Below, in pieces: positions 1 to 7,060 of a DNA stretch of 36,842 nt. Each line of letters starts with the position of its first letter. The first letter of the stretch is position 1. The DNA comes from Bacillus sp. UNC41MFS5. GTDB lineage: Bacteria; Bacillota; Bacilli; Bacillales_B; DSM-18226. The stretch is taken from assembly GCF_000686805.1 (NCBI RefSeq), contig NZ_KK366021.1, positions 1-36,842 on the forward strand. Reading direction: 5' to 3'. The position numbers were made by a program, and so were the translations under genes. The notes under the pieces are model-generated. The model was not told the origin of the DNA, did not search any database, and saw nothing but the letters and a program-made list of their open reading frames with translations.

Positions 1-1328
1 CAACAGAATTTGAAAATTCCGGTGCTACTCTCAATGCCGATGACCTTAAACCGTTTTATCTCGAGCCGCGGGTACTAGGACTAGCTGAAGTTATGAATTT
101 CCCGGCAGTCTTAAAGGCAGAACAGGACATGCTTGAAAAAATCTTACAAGCTAAACAATCTGGTAAAAAAATTGACGGCCATGCGGCAGGCCTATCAGCC
201 AATGATATTAATGTTTATATGTCAGCTGGGATTCGAACCGATCATGAAAGTACAACAGCCGTGGAAGCAAAAGAACGTCTCCAAAGAGGAATGTATTTAA
301 TGATACGCGAAGGGACAGTGGCAAAAGACTTGCAACAATTGATTCCGATTGTCAATGAACGCAATGCCAGAAGGTGCTTATTTGTCACCGATGATAAACA
401 TTTAGACGATCTTGTTCATGACGGAAGCATCGATCACAACGTGAGACTTGCTATTGCCTCAGGTCTTTCAACTATTACCGCCATTCAAATGGCAACCATC
501 AATGCAGCCGAATGCTTTGGACTCGAAAATAAGGGAGCGATTGCCCCCGGATACAAAGCTGATTTCTTCCTGTTTGATGACATGAATAAAATTAATATTA
601 GAACCGTTTTTAAAAATGGGAGGGCTGTTGTCGACAATGGTCAGCTAACTATGGATTTAAACAACCAAACATTCGTTGAAACAGAACGATTGAGAAATTC
701 AGTTCGTTACCATGATCTAACAGAAAAGCATTTCCATATTCCTTTAAAAACGAACAAAGCAAATATCATTGAAATTATTCCCAATAGTCTAGTAACCCGT
801 CATTTGATTGAAAAGGTCGAAAAGAATGATGGCGGGTTCTTTCAAACTTCTATAACCAATGACCAATTAAAGCTAGCCGTAATTGAACGCCATCACCTAA
901 AAAATCAAATCGGTTTAGGTATTGTCAAAGGATTGGGGCTAAAATCCGGTGCCATTGCAACAACCATTGCCCATGATTCCCATAATCTTATTATTGCAGG
1001 AACGACAGATGATGATATGGTCATTGCCACAAAAGCGATCAAAGAAATGCAAGGTGGTCTGGTCGTTGTCAACCAAGGAGAAGTCATTGCTTCATTGGAA
1101 CTGTCCATTGCAGGATTAATGTCCGATCGACCATATCAAGAGGTTTATTCTGGTCTTAAAGAGATCAATCTGGCACTTCAAAAACTAGGAGCAAATGACC
1201 TCTTTAACCCTTTTTTAACCTTATCATTTTTAGCACTCCCGGTCATACCAGAATTAAAACTTACAGATAAGGGACTGTTTCAAGTAAGTAAGTTTAAACA
1301 TATCGATCTTGAAGCTCATATGGAGTAA
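1..1328 (+). CDS. ade: Adenine deaminase, C-terminal part (5' end outside the window)
   Basis: The reading frame is open from base 3 to the TAA at 1326-1328, so the start lies upstream; the ATG at 93 is internal, because the frame before it already reads as family sequence (an LGLAEVMNF stretch around it). Adenine deaminase converts adenine to hypoxanthine and ammonia in purine salvage, in the cytoplasm. Visible parts are the end of the metal-dependent amidohydrolase barrel, with the FVTDDKH stretch holding a conserved aspartate, then the short composite beta domain (GAIAPGYKADFFLFDD) and the C-terminal domain typical of the family, containing the IAHDSHNL motif. About 440 of the usual 570-600 residues are present. 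A hairpin terminator follows. Identification is firm; only the N-terminal metal-binding motifs cannot be checked. Confidence 0.93.
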   Translation, partial: TEFENSGATLNADDLKPFYLEPRVLGLAEVMNFPAVLKAEQDMLEKILQAKQSGKKIDGHAAGLSANDINVYMSAGIRTDHESTTAVEAKERLQRGMYLMIREGTVAKDLQQLIPIVNERNARRCLFVTDDKHLDDLVHDGSIDHNVRLAIASGLSTITAIQMATINAAECFGLENKGAIAPGYKADFFLFDDMNKINIRTVFKNGRAVVDNGQLTMDLNNQTFVETERLRNSVRYHDLTEKHFHIPLKTNKANIIEIIPNSLVTRHLIEKVEKNDGGFFQTSITNDQLKLAVIERHHLKNQIGLGIVKGLGLKSGAIATTIAHDSHNLIIAGTTDDDMVIATKAIKEMQGGLVVVNQGEVIASLELSIAGLMSDRPYQEVYSGLKEINLALQKLGANDLFNPFLTLSFLALPVIPELKLTDKGLFQVSKFKHIDLEAHME

Positions 1329-1382
1329 GAAAAGCGCTGGAGCTAGACAGTAATCTAAGTTCAAAAACTTATACTTATCATT

Positions 1383-1424
1383 AAAAAAAACATCCTCTCG
1401 CCATTTCGGTCGTGAGGATGTTTT
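1383..1424. terminator. Bidirectional rho-independent terminator between ade and the BASS carrier
   Basis: An 11-bp stem (AAAACATCCTC at 1387-1397 with GAGGATGTTTT at 1414-1424) encloses a 16-base loop. On the minus strand it is followed by eight T, so it should stop the carrier gene well. On the plus strand only four T follow, so it is a weaker stop for ade. Confidence 0.85.
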
Positions 1425-1437
1425 GGTGTATTTGCTC

Positions 1438-2406
1438 TTATAAAGCAACTGAATCCTGATTTTCAACTTTTCTATTATAATACCTATTGAGAAAGTACCC
1501 ATTTAAGGAAGCAAGAATCTGCTGAAATAGCATGCCAACAACCACTGGCACCGCTACTGCGGCTGGAAAGTAGGAAACAGCGATTACTGCACCTGCACTG
1601 ATATTTCTCATTCCGCCAGTGAAAGTCAGCGATATAACGTTGTCCCGTCCACCTTTAAAAAATTTCCCTATTAAAAACGAAAACAAGTATCCAGTCAATG
1701 CTATCAAAAAGACGGTCAACGTAATGCTAACTAATTTTAGATTAATATTTTTTAAGTATGGTGCCACAACTGCCCCATTAAGCATGACCACCAAACCGAG
1801 GCATATTTTCGAAAAGGGTGCAAGACGCGTTCCCAATTGGTCTTTAATTTTCCCCTTGGTCACTTGGTTTAAATACATACCTATCAGCGAGGGGATAACG
1901 ACCATTCCCAATAGTCCCTTCATAATACTGATATAGTCCATCTCAATTGTTTCACCCATAAATAACGATAGCGAATAAGGAACAATAATGGGTGAAAGCA
2001 AGGTATCGATTAAAATAATCGATAATACCAGAGGAATATTCCCCTTGTAAATAGCCACCCAAATGAAGCTTGTGACCCCTGTCGGGATGACCATTCCTAA
2101 AATAAGGCCTGTAATCGTATATATATCACCAGAAAAAACGACATGACCCACACTCCAAGCCCATATCGGCATAAGAAAATGGAGGATTAACATCGCAATA
2201 AAAATGGGAAATGGATGAACAATTACCTCCTTTAACGAATGGAAATTGGAACTTAAACTTCCTGCAAAGGTCATAAATGCAAAAAGCCATGGAATTAAGT
2301 AAGAAAAGTCCTTTAGATAGATACTGAATATTACTCCAGTCAATACACCAACCGGAGTAATTAATGGCATACTTCTTTCTAGTTGTTTATTAATCTTTTG
2401 CAACAT
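1438..2406 (-). CDS. Bile acid:sodium symporter (BASS)-family transporter
   Basis: A 322-residue, very hydrophobic protein with about nine or ten membrane segments. The spacing and the small-residue-rich stretches (LILGMVIPTGVTSF near residue 100 and LTFTGGMRNISAGAVIA near residue 260) fit the BASS fold, in which two crossed broken helices bind sodium. Family members import organic anions such as bile acids, pantoate, pyruvate or keto acids with sodium; the substrate cannot be read from the sequence. The ATG at 2406 has a GGGAGA ribosome site eight bases upstream. The gene is monocistronic, divergent from the EamA gene and convergent with ade. The ACR3 arsenite carriers are a distant alternative, but no arsenic genes are nearby. 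Confidence 0.8.
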   Translation of the reverse strand: MLQKINKQLERSMPLITPVGVLTGVIFSIYLKDFSYLIPWLFAFMTFAGSLSSNFHSLKEVIVHPFPIFIAMLILHFLMPIWAWSVGHVVFSGDIYTITGLILGMVIPTGVTSFIWVAIYKGNIPLVLSIILIDTLLSPIIVPYSLSLFMGETIEMDYISIMKGLLGMVVIPSLIGMYLNQVTKGKIKDQLGTRLAPFSKICLGLVVMLNGAVVAPYLKNINLKLVSITLTVFLIALTGYLFSFLIGKFFKGGRDNVISLTFTGGMRNISAGAVIAVSYFPAAVAVPVVVGMLFQQILASLNGYFLNRYYNRKVENQDSVAL

Positions 2407-2568
2407 GTTGAGAATCTCCCTATTTGTCTATGAAGCAACTTACATTTGCCTTCCAAGCAGTAAGTCCTTCCTCTAGAACCGTAACTATATAATTATAAAG
2501 AATACCACAATTTCTCTTCTTCCTGAATCAAGTAATCTTAAAATCTTTCGAAATACGAAAAAATATAC

Positions 2569-2597
2569 ATGTCAAACATCTACTAAAGATGTATAAT
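2569..2597 (+). promoter_or_regulatory. Probable sigma-A promoter of the EamA gene with an inverted repeat in the spacer
   Basis: ATGTCA (2569-2574), a 17-base spacer and a perfect TATAAT (2592-2597). An inverted repeat, ACATCT-n5-AGATGT (2576-2592), fills the spacer and touches the -10, so it could be an operator. A second small inverted repeat, TTACA-T-TGTAA, lies just downstream. The rest of the 2407-2637 gap shows no gene. Confidence 0.45.
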
Positions 2598-2646
2598 AAT
2601 TGCAATCTATTTACATTGTAATTGAAATGAGAAAGAAGTGAAACAG

Positions 2647-3600
2647 TTGGCAAAAGCGCAAAAATATCAGATATACATGCTATTAGTATTTGTAATGGCT
2701 TCATGGGGGCTGAATGTCATTGCGACGAAGATTATTGTTACGGCCTTCATGCCGGAGACCATTACAGCACTAAGGGTATTCACAGCGGGTATCTGTGTAT
2801 TTATCATCCTTGGTTTATTAAAGAAAGTCAGGCTGCCCTCAAAAAAAGAGTTTCGCTATATTTTTATCGCATGCTTTTTTAACGTGGTATGCCACCATTT
2901 CTTTCTGTCACTTGGGTTATTAAAAACTTCTGCAACAAACGGTGGTCTTATTTTAGGACTTGGTCCCTTGCTCACGACGATTGTTGCCTTTTTCTTATTA
3001 GGCACTAGGATCACGCTGATTCGATTGTTGGGAATCATAATGGGTTTTATGGGTGTTACGTTTATTGTGATATTTGGAAATGATGGAGTAAGTACAGTCT
3101 CCAGTGGAGATATTTATGTGTTCTTGGCAATATTCGCCCAAGCATTTAGTTTTAGTTTAATTAAAAAATGTTCCGATACATTGGATCCGCGCTTGATGAC
3201 AGGTTATATGCTGGTCATTGGTTCTGTCATATTATTTATCATTAGCCGTTTTACAGAACCAAATGGGCTGAAAGAAATTTCTCATGGTTCTGTCAGCGTT
3301 TGGATGATATTTTTTGCTTCCGCCATTATTGCCACGGCGCTTGGTCATATGATTTACAATAATGCCATCGGTAAAGTAGGTGTAGCTGAATCCGCTATTT
3401 TTATCAATTTCAACCCGTTCTTTGCCTTGATTGGTGCCGTTATTTTTCTCGACGAGCAGATTACTGCATCGCAAATATTTGGTTTTATCTTCATACTTGT
3501 AGGTGTTTTATTTGGGTCTGGTGCGTTTGAGGAATTCCTATCTCAATCCAAGCAAAAAAAGAATCGAATATATTTGAATAAAGTAAAGGACTTGCATTAA
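2647..3600 (+). CDS. EamA/DMT-superfamily transporter
   Basis: About 317 residues with ten predicted membrane helices in two repeated five-helix EamA halves. The first half begins with the typical MASWGLNVIATK stretch; the second contains ALGHMIYNNAIGKVGVAESAIFIN and a closing LDEQITASQIFGFIFILVGV. Family members are drug/metabolite exporters (RhaT/YdcZ-like); the substrate is unknown. A GTG at 2638 is also in frame, but the ribosome-site-like AAAGAAGTG sits on top of it and is followed six bases later by TTG at 2647, so I prefer the TTG start. A promoter lies 50 bases upstream and a strong terminator directly follows. Function beyond 'exporter' is not resolvable. Confidence 0.88.
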   Translation: MAKAQKYQIYMLLVFVMASWGLNVIATKIIVTAFMPETITALRVFTAGICVFIILGLLKKVRLPSKKEFRYIFIACFFNVVCHHFFLSLGLLKTSATNGGLILGLGPLLTTIVAFFLLGTRITLIRLLGIIMGFMGVTFIVIFGNDGVSTVSSGDIYVFLAIFAQAFSFSLIKKCSDTLDPRLMTGYMLVIGSVILFIISRFTEPNGLKEISHGSVSVWMIFFASAIIATALGHMIYNNAIGKVGVAESAIFINFNPFFALIGAVIFLDEQITASQIFGFIFILVGVLFGSGAFEEFLSQSKQKKNRIYLNKVKDLH

Positions 3601-3601
3601 T

Positions 3602-3628
3602 GTGACTCAATCTTGGGTCACTTTTTTT
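3602..3628 (+). terminator. Rho-independent terminator of the EamA gene
   Basis: Nine-base-pair stem GTGACTCAA / TTGGGTCAC (one G-U pair) with a two-base TC loop in the drawn pairing, followed by seven T. It starts one base after the stop codon. Confidence 0.9.
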
Positions 3629-3754
3629 ATCCCCAAAAAACTCAAACCCAATACACCTCAAGTCTTAGACAAAAATAAATCTCTGGTTCATTGAGGATAG
3701 CGAGAGGATTTCTTATCCTTAACTAGAAGATGTAAGAAAAAGGGGATGGGAAAA

Positions 3755-4624
3755 GTGAAAAGAATTATCTTTCTGTTATTGGTGATCACCGGATTGTATA
3801 TTCTCTATAATCATGTTTCTACGTTTGATTGGTTTAGTAAAACAGATAATAAAACCACACAGTCGGCAATGACCAAGGATATTGATGTTATTGAAGTGGA
3901 TATTTCCAGTGTAAGTACCACAATTATTCCAGAGGATCGGAAAGATGTGAAAGCCATCTACAACGGCAAAGATAGGCTAACCGTTAGAGAGCACGGCGAC
4001 ACCATCGAGGTTTCAGTCAAACATAAGGGATTGGGTTGGTTCGACTGGTCTCCTTTCTCAAAAAAGAAGAAATTACAAATCTATATTCCAGAAGATTATC
4101 ACCGTGACATGCGTATCAGTTTAGGCTCGGGGAATGTAAATTTTTCAGGACAGTCCAAAAATAACCCGATAAAACTAGACGAATTATCAGTTGATATTGG
4201 TTCAGGCAACATGGACCTAAAAAACATGATTATCAACAACTTCGAACAAAATGTAGCGTCAGGAAATGTTGATATTAAATCACTACAAACAAAAACTGGC
4301 TCGTTTGATGTAAGTTCTGGCAGCCTGGATGTGAAGGAATATACTGGTGCCATTCAAGCAAATGTTTCCTCAGGGGAACTTGATTTTCAAGTAGAACAAC
4401 TGACAGATTCAATTGATATTGAAGTAAGTTCTGGAGATGTAAAGCTAGACCTTCCTAACAATGCGGATTTTACCTTAGACGGAGACGTTGCCAGTGGGGA
4501 TATCGTTTGTGAACTGCCATTGACATCAAAAAATATCAAGAAAAGAAGCATCGAAGGCATTCATGGCTCTGGTAAATACAAAATAAACCTGGATGTGTCC
4601 AGCGGGGATATTACAATCCGTTAA
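3755..4624 (+). CDS. Membrane-anchored DUF4097-family beta-repeat protein
   Basis: About 289 residues: one N-terminal membrane segment (IIFLLLVITGLYILY), a short linker, then an extracytoplasmic right-handed beta-repeat region. At least eight short repeats carry the SSG/GSG-N/D-hydrophobic pattern (for example GSGNVNF, GSGNMDL, ASGNVDI, SSGSLDV, SSGELDF, SSGDVKL, ASGDIV, SSGDITI). This is the DUF4097 pattern, seen also in B. subtilis LiaG and YvlB-type envelope-stress proteins. The biochemical role is unknown. An ATG at 3746 is in frame, but the AAAAGGGG ribosome site abuts it; the GTG at 3755 has a nine-base spacing and gives MKRIIFLL, so it is preferred. No lia operon genes flank it, so a LiaG role should not be assumed. 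A terminator follows. Confidence 0.8.
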   Translation: MKRIIFLLLVITGLYILYNHVSTFDWFSKTDNKTTQSAMTKDIDVIEVDISSVSTTIIPEDRKDVKAIYNGKDRLTVREHGDTIEVSVKHKGLGWFDWSPFSKKKKLQIYIPEDYHRDMRISLGSGNVNFSGQSKNNPIKLDELSVDIGSGNMDLKNMIINNFEQNVASGNVDIKSLQTKTGSFDVSSGSLDVKEYTGAIQANVSSGELDFQVEQLTDSIDIEVSSGDVKLDLPNNADFTLDGDVASGDIVCELPLTSKNIKKRSIEGIHGSGKYKINLDVSSGDITIR

Positions 4625-4634
4625 GTTTCAAATG

Positions 4635-4665
4635 CGCGTGGATGTGCTAATCCATGCGTTTTTTT
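4635..4665 (+). terminator. Rho-independent terminator after the DUF4097 gene
   Basis: Nine-base-pair stem CGCGTGGAT / ATCCATGCG (one G-U pair), six-base loop, then seven T. Confidence 0.88.
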
Positions 4666-4683
4666 ATTATGTTCCTTAAAGGA

Positions 4684-4711
4684 ACCATAATCCGAAAAAT
4701 ATCATATCTTA
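4684..4711 (+). promoter_or_regulatory. Possible sporulation (sigma-K/sigma-E type) promoter
   Basis: CATATCTTA at 4703-4711 matches the sigma-K -10 pattern CATAnnnTA, and an AC dinucleotide sits 17 bases upstream (4684-4685). No good sigma-A promoter is visible between the preceding terminator and the next start codon. The predicted transcript would begin about 15 bases before the GGAAGGAG ribosome site. Confidence 0.35.
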
Positions 4712-4748
4712 TTCTGGCTTGCGTTTTAATTATGGAAGGAGAGTTACC

Positions 4749-5138
4749 ATGTATTACTATCCGTACCAATATCCTGTCTATCCTCCATTGCCTGCATACC
4801 CGCCTCAAATCGTGTTTCAACCGTATCCAAGGAGTTATCCGCCCGTAGATGTAAAAATATTTGAGGGCTCCGTCAAGTCATTTCGACTATTAATGGACCA
4901 AGGGAGTATTTTGTTAGATCGCTTAGGAGATGTTGGCTTCGCTCGGAAAATGATGAGTGCAGCCCAGCAAGGGAAAAAAGCGGAAGTTGACCAATTAATT
5001 CATTCCGTTGGATTAAAAGTACCTGTTGAAACCCAATTTACACCATCTGGCGTCCAATTCGAACTCTACGCTTCACCGCACCCAAACAATCCTGAAAGCT
5101 GCTGCACATTAAAAGTGTCGATGAAATGGGGCAAATAA
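4749..5138 (+). CDS. Small Tyr/Pro-rich protein, probably spore-associated (YuzC-like)
   Basis: A 129-residue protein. Residues 1-33 are extremely rich in Tyr and Pro (MYYYPYQYPVYPP and similar), then a compact helical region (SVKSFRLLMDQGSILLDRL, MMSAAQQGKKAEVDQLI) and a beta-rich end with CC near the C-terminus. From memory this layout resembles the Bacillus small inner-coat protein YuzC; that link is not verified. The ATG at 4749 follows a strong GGAAGGAG site. An upstream in-frame TTG at 4719 would place the ribosome site inside the gene and is rejected. The sporulation-type -10 upstream supports a coat role. A bidirectional hairpin separates it from the convergent SemiSWEET gene. Confidence 0.75.
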   Translation: MYYYPYQYPVYPPLPAYPPQIVFQPYPRSYPPVDVKIFEGSVKSFRLLMDQGSILLDRLGDVGFARKMMSAAQQGKKAEVDQLIHSVGLKVPVETQFTPSGVQFELYASPHPNNPESCCTLKVSMKWGK

Positions 5139-5151
5139 ATAAATATTTATC

Positions 5152-5196
5152 AAAAAAAGTGGTATCCCCATCCACGCGGATACCACTACTCTTTTT
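5152..5196. terminator. Bidirectional terminator between the YuzC-like and SemiSWEET genes
   Basis: Perfect ten-base-pair stem AGTGGTATCC (5158-5167) / GGATACCACT (5178-5187) with a ten-base loop. A seven-A run on the left gives the T-tract for the minus-strand sucrase-SemiSWEET transcript; CTTTTT on the right serves the plus strand. Confidence 0.9.
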
Positions 5197-5464
5197 ACTT
5201 TGCAATTGCACTATATTTAATTTTTAACGCTAGTATCGTTACAGCTAAAATTAACGTAATAGAGTTTGCAACAATGATTGGAATATCTTTCACAAATAGC
5301 CCATACACCAGCCACAGAAAAACTCCACTTGTGAACAAACTGTACATGACTAAGGATATTCCTTCGGTATTTTTCTCTTTAATAGTTTTTATTGCCTGTG
5401 GCAGAAATGAAAGGGTTGTTAAAATAGCTGCAGCATAGCCGAAAATTGGTACGAGTTCTTGCAT
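5195..5464 (-). CDS. SemiSWEET sugar transporter (MtN3/PQ-loop family)
   Basis: An 89-residue, three-helix protein, the normal SemiSWEET size; SemiSWEETs work as dimers and let sugars such as sucrose or glucose cross the membrane down their gradient. The PQ motif is at residues 22-23 (SFLPQAIKTIK), followed by TEGISLVMYSLF. Trp51 and Asn67 have the same 16-residue spacing as the Trp/Asn pair that lines the sugar pocket in studied SemiSWEETs. It starts 12 bases after the sucrase stop, and its AAGGAG site overlaps that stop codon, so the two are translationally coupled. The context suggests sucrose or its hydrolysis products as cargo; direction is unknown. The fold call is strong, the substrate is inferred. 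Confidence 0.9.
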   Translation of the reverse strand: MQELVPIFGYAAAILTTLSFLPQAIKTIKEKNTEGISLVMYSLFTSGVFLWLVYGLFVKDIPIIVANSITLILAVTILALKIKYSAIAK

Positions 5465-5476
5465 TTTTTTGTCTCC

Positions 5477-6964
5477 TTATCGCCATATATCCTTTAACGT
5501 CCATGATTCTAATTTTATCAAGTTGACTGCTCCTCCCTCACTAAATAATTCTACAGAAGTACTTAACGGGTCAGGATAAATACGTGATGTCATTACTGTT
5601 TCTCCATTATTTACAAACAACTCCAATGATGACCTGTCAATAAATAATTGGAGTTTAATAGAATCATTATTTCCATGCACCACACTTGTTCTAATTCCCC
5701 CTACTCCCTTGCCCGAGGAGTTTCGGTCAACATAAATTTTACCATCTTTTACATCATAGATTACAGAAGTTTTTTCTTGTCCATCACGTGAACAGCGAAC
5801 GTCGATACCAAACTTTTTAGCAGAACATCCCTTTAATGAAAACTCGGCAATTAATTCCAGGCATTCACCCTGGATTTGCTGCAAAACGGTTCTTTCTGAT
5901 ATGGTTGTCTCCGGTACAATAATGTATTCATTCCGTAACTTTTGCAACTCTTCAATTGGGACCATTGAAAGGATGCCATTTTCATTGAATTTCAATTCAC
6001 GAGGGATGGTCAATGCTCCTGCCCAACCGTGCTCTTGCTCTGGCATATGTGATTCCCACATATCCATCCAACCAATCACAATTCTTCTTCCTTTGTCATC
6101 TAGAAAAGATTGACCTGCATAAAAATCGAACCCTTTATCCAATTCCAAAAATTCACCGTGAGAGAATTTCTTAGAATTATAATCAAACTCCCCAATTAAA
6201 CAACCATTTTGGTATAAGTTCTGGTATTGATCTCCCTCAGGTTCAACTCCCTGTGGTGAAAAAAGAAGAATATGTTTTCCGTCCAATTCAATGAAATCAG
6301 GACATTCAAACATATAACCAAGTTTGCCTGTACTCTCTGCTAAGACACCTTGATATTCCCAAGAAATTAAATCGTTAGATTCATATAAAACGACTCTTCC
6401 GAGGTTATCCTTTTGACTTCCGATTACCATATACCATTTATCCTCTTGCTTCCAGACCTTTGGATCACGAAAATGGGGCGATCCTTTGCTAGGAGGTTCC
6501 GCAATCACAGGGTTGCTTGAATGTTTTTTAAAATGGACACCATCGATACTTTCCGCAATGCACTGATATTCGATAAATTCTTCGGTTTCCTCGTTCAAGG
6601 TAACGTGGCCAGTGTAAATCAATGTTAATTTTCCATCATTGTCAACTGCACTGCCGGAAAAACATCCACTTTTGTCATACTCTTCACCTGGGGCCAATGC
6701 TATCGGGAGATGCTCCCAATACACCAAGTCCTTACTTTTCACATGTCCCCAGTGAATCGGACCGCCTTTTGCGCTGTATGGATGATGCTGGAAGAACACA
6801 TGGTACTCCCCGTTCCACTGAATTACTCCATTAGGGTCATTAATCCAGTTTGCTGGAGCCATAATATGATAGCCAAGGCGAAATGGAGTATTTTTTACGT
6901 TTTTACTTGCCTCCTGAATAGTAGCCTGTGCTTTTGCCAAACGTTGTTGATGGTCCTGTACCAT
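5477..6964 (-). CDS. GH32 sucrase / sucrose-6-phosphate hydrolase (ScrB/SacA type)
   Basis: A 495-residue cytosolic enzyme without signal peptide that splits the fructosyl bond of sucrose or sucrose-6-phosphate. The five-bladed propeller carries the three catalytic acids: nucleophile Asp43 in WINDPNG, transition-state stabiliser Asp167 in RDPK and acid/base Glu220 in ECPD. A C-terminal beta-sandwich follows (RSSLELFVNNGE near 450). An N-terminal helix of about 25 residues precedes the barrel, as in SacA-type enzymes. No sucrose PTS transporter is in the window, so free sucrose is a more likely substrate than the 6-phosphate here. The ATG at 6964 has a TGAGGG site. It lies downstream of the alpha-galactosidase behind a hairpin and is coupled to the SemiSWEET gene, which suggests that it deals with sucrose released from raffinose. 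Confidence 0.93.
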   Translation of the reverse strand: MVQDHQQRLAKAQATIQEASKNVKNTPFRLGYHIMAPANWINDPNGVIQWNGEYHVFFQHHPYSAKGGPIHWGHVKSKDLVYWEHLPIALAPGEEYDKSGCFSGSAVDNDGKLTLIYTGHVTLNEETEEFIEYQCIAESIDGVHFKKHSSNPVIAEPPSKGSPHFRDPKVWKQEDKWYMVIGSQKDNLGRVVLYESNDLISWEYQGVLAESTGKLGYMFECPDFIELDGKHILLFSPQGVEPEGDQYQNLYQNGCLIGEFDYNSKKFSHGEFLELDKGFDFYAGQSFLDDKGRRIVIGWMDMWESHMPEQEHGWAGALTIPRELKFNENGILSMVPIEELQKLRNEYIIVPETTISERTVLQQIQGECLELIAEFSLKGCSAKKFGIDVRCSRDGQEKTSVIYDVKDGKIYVDRNSSGKGVGGIRTSVVHGNNDSIKLQLFIDRSSLELFVNNGETVMTSRIYPDPLSTSVELFSEGGAVNLIKLESWTLKDIWR

Positions 6965-6987
6965 GAATATCCCTCACTTTTTTATCA

Positions 6988-7036
6988 GCAAAAAGAAAAA
7001 CGATGAAGCGATTAAATTAAATTGCTTTTCATCGTT
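6988..7036 (-). terminator. Terminator-like hairpin (possible attenuator) between alpha-galactosidase and sucrase
   Basis: Stem AACGATGAA (6999-7007) / TTCATCGTT (7028-7036), extended by inner GC and AATT pairs, followed on the minus strand by TTTCTTTTTG. Only 24 bases lie between the T-run and the sucrase ATG, just enough for a ribosome site, so the sucrase has no room for its own promoter downstream of the hairpin. Confidence 0.7.
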
Positions 7037-7060
7037 ATCTTTTACTAGTCTTCTATTATT

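Noticed and set aside
1619..1936. Open frame of about 105 codons on the plus strand inside the BASS carrier gene
   Set aside because: It is antisense to a well-supported membrane protein, has no ribosome site and no recognisable domain.
6964..7060. SacT/SacY-type RAT antiterminator in the sucrase leader
   Set aside because: No sequence resembling the conserved RAT could be found overlapping the hairpin.
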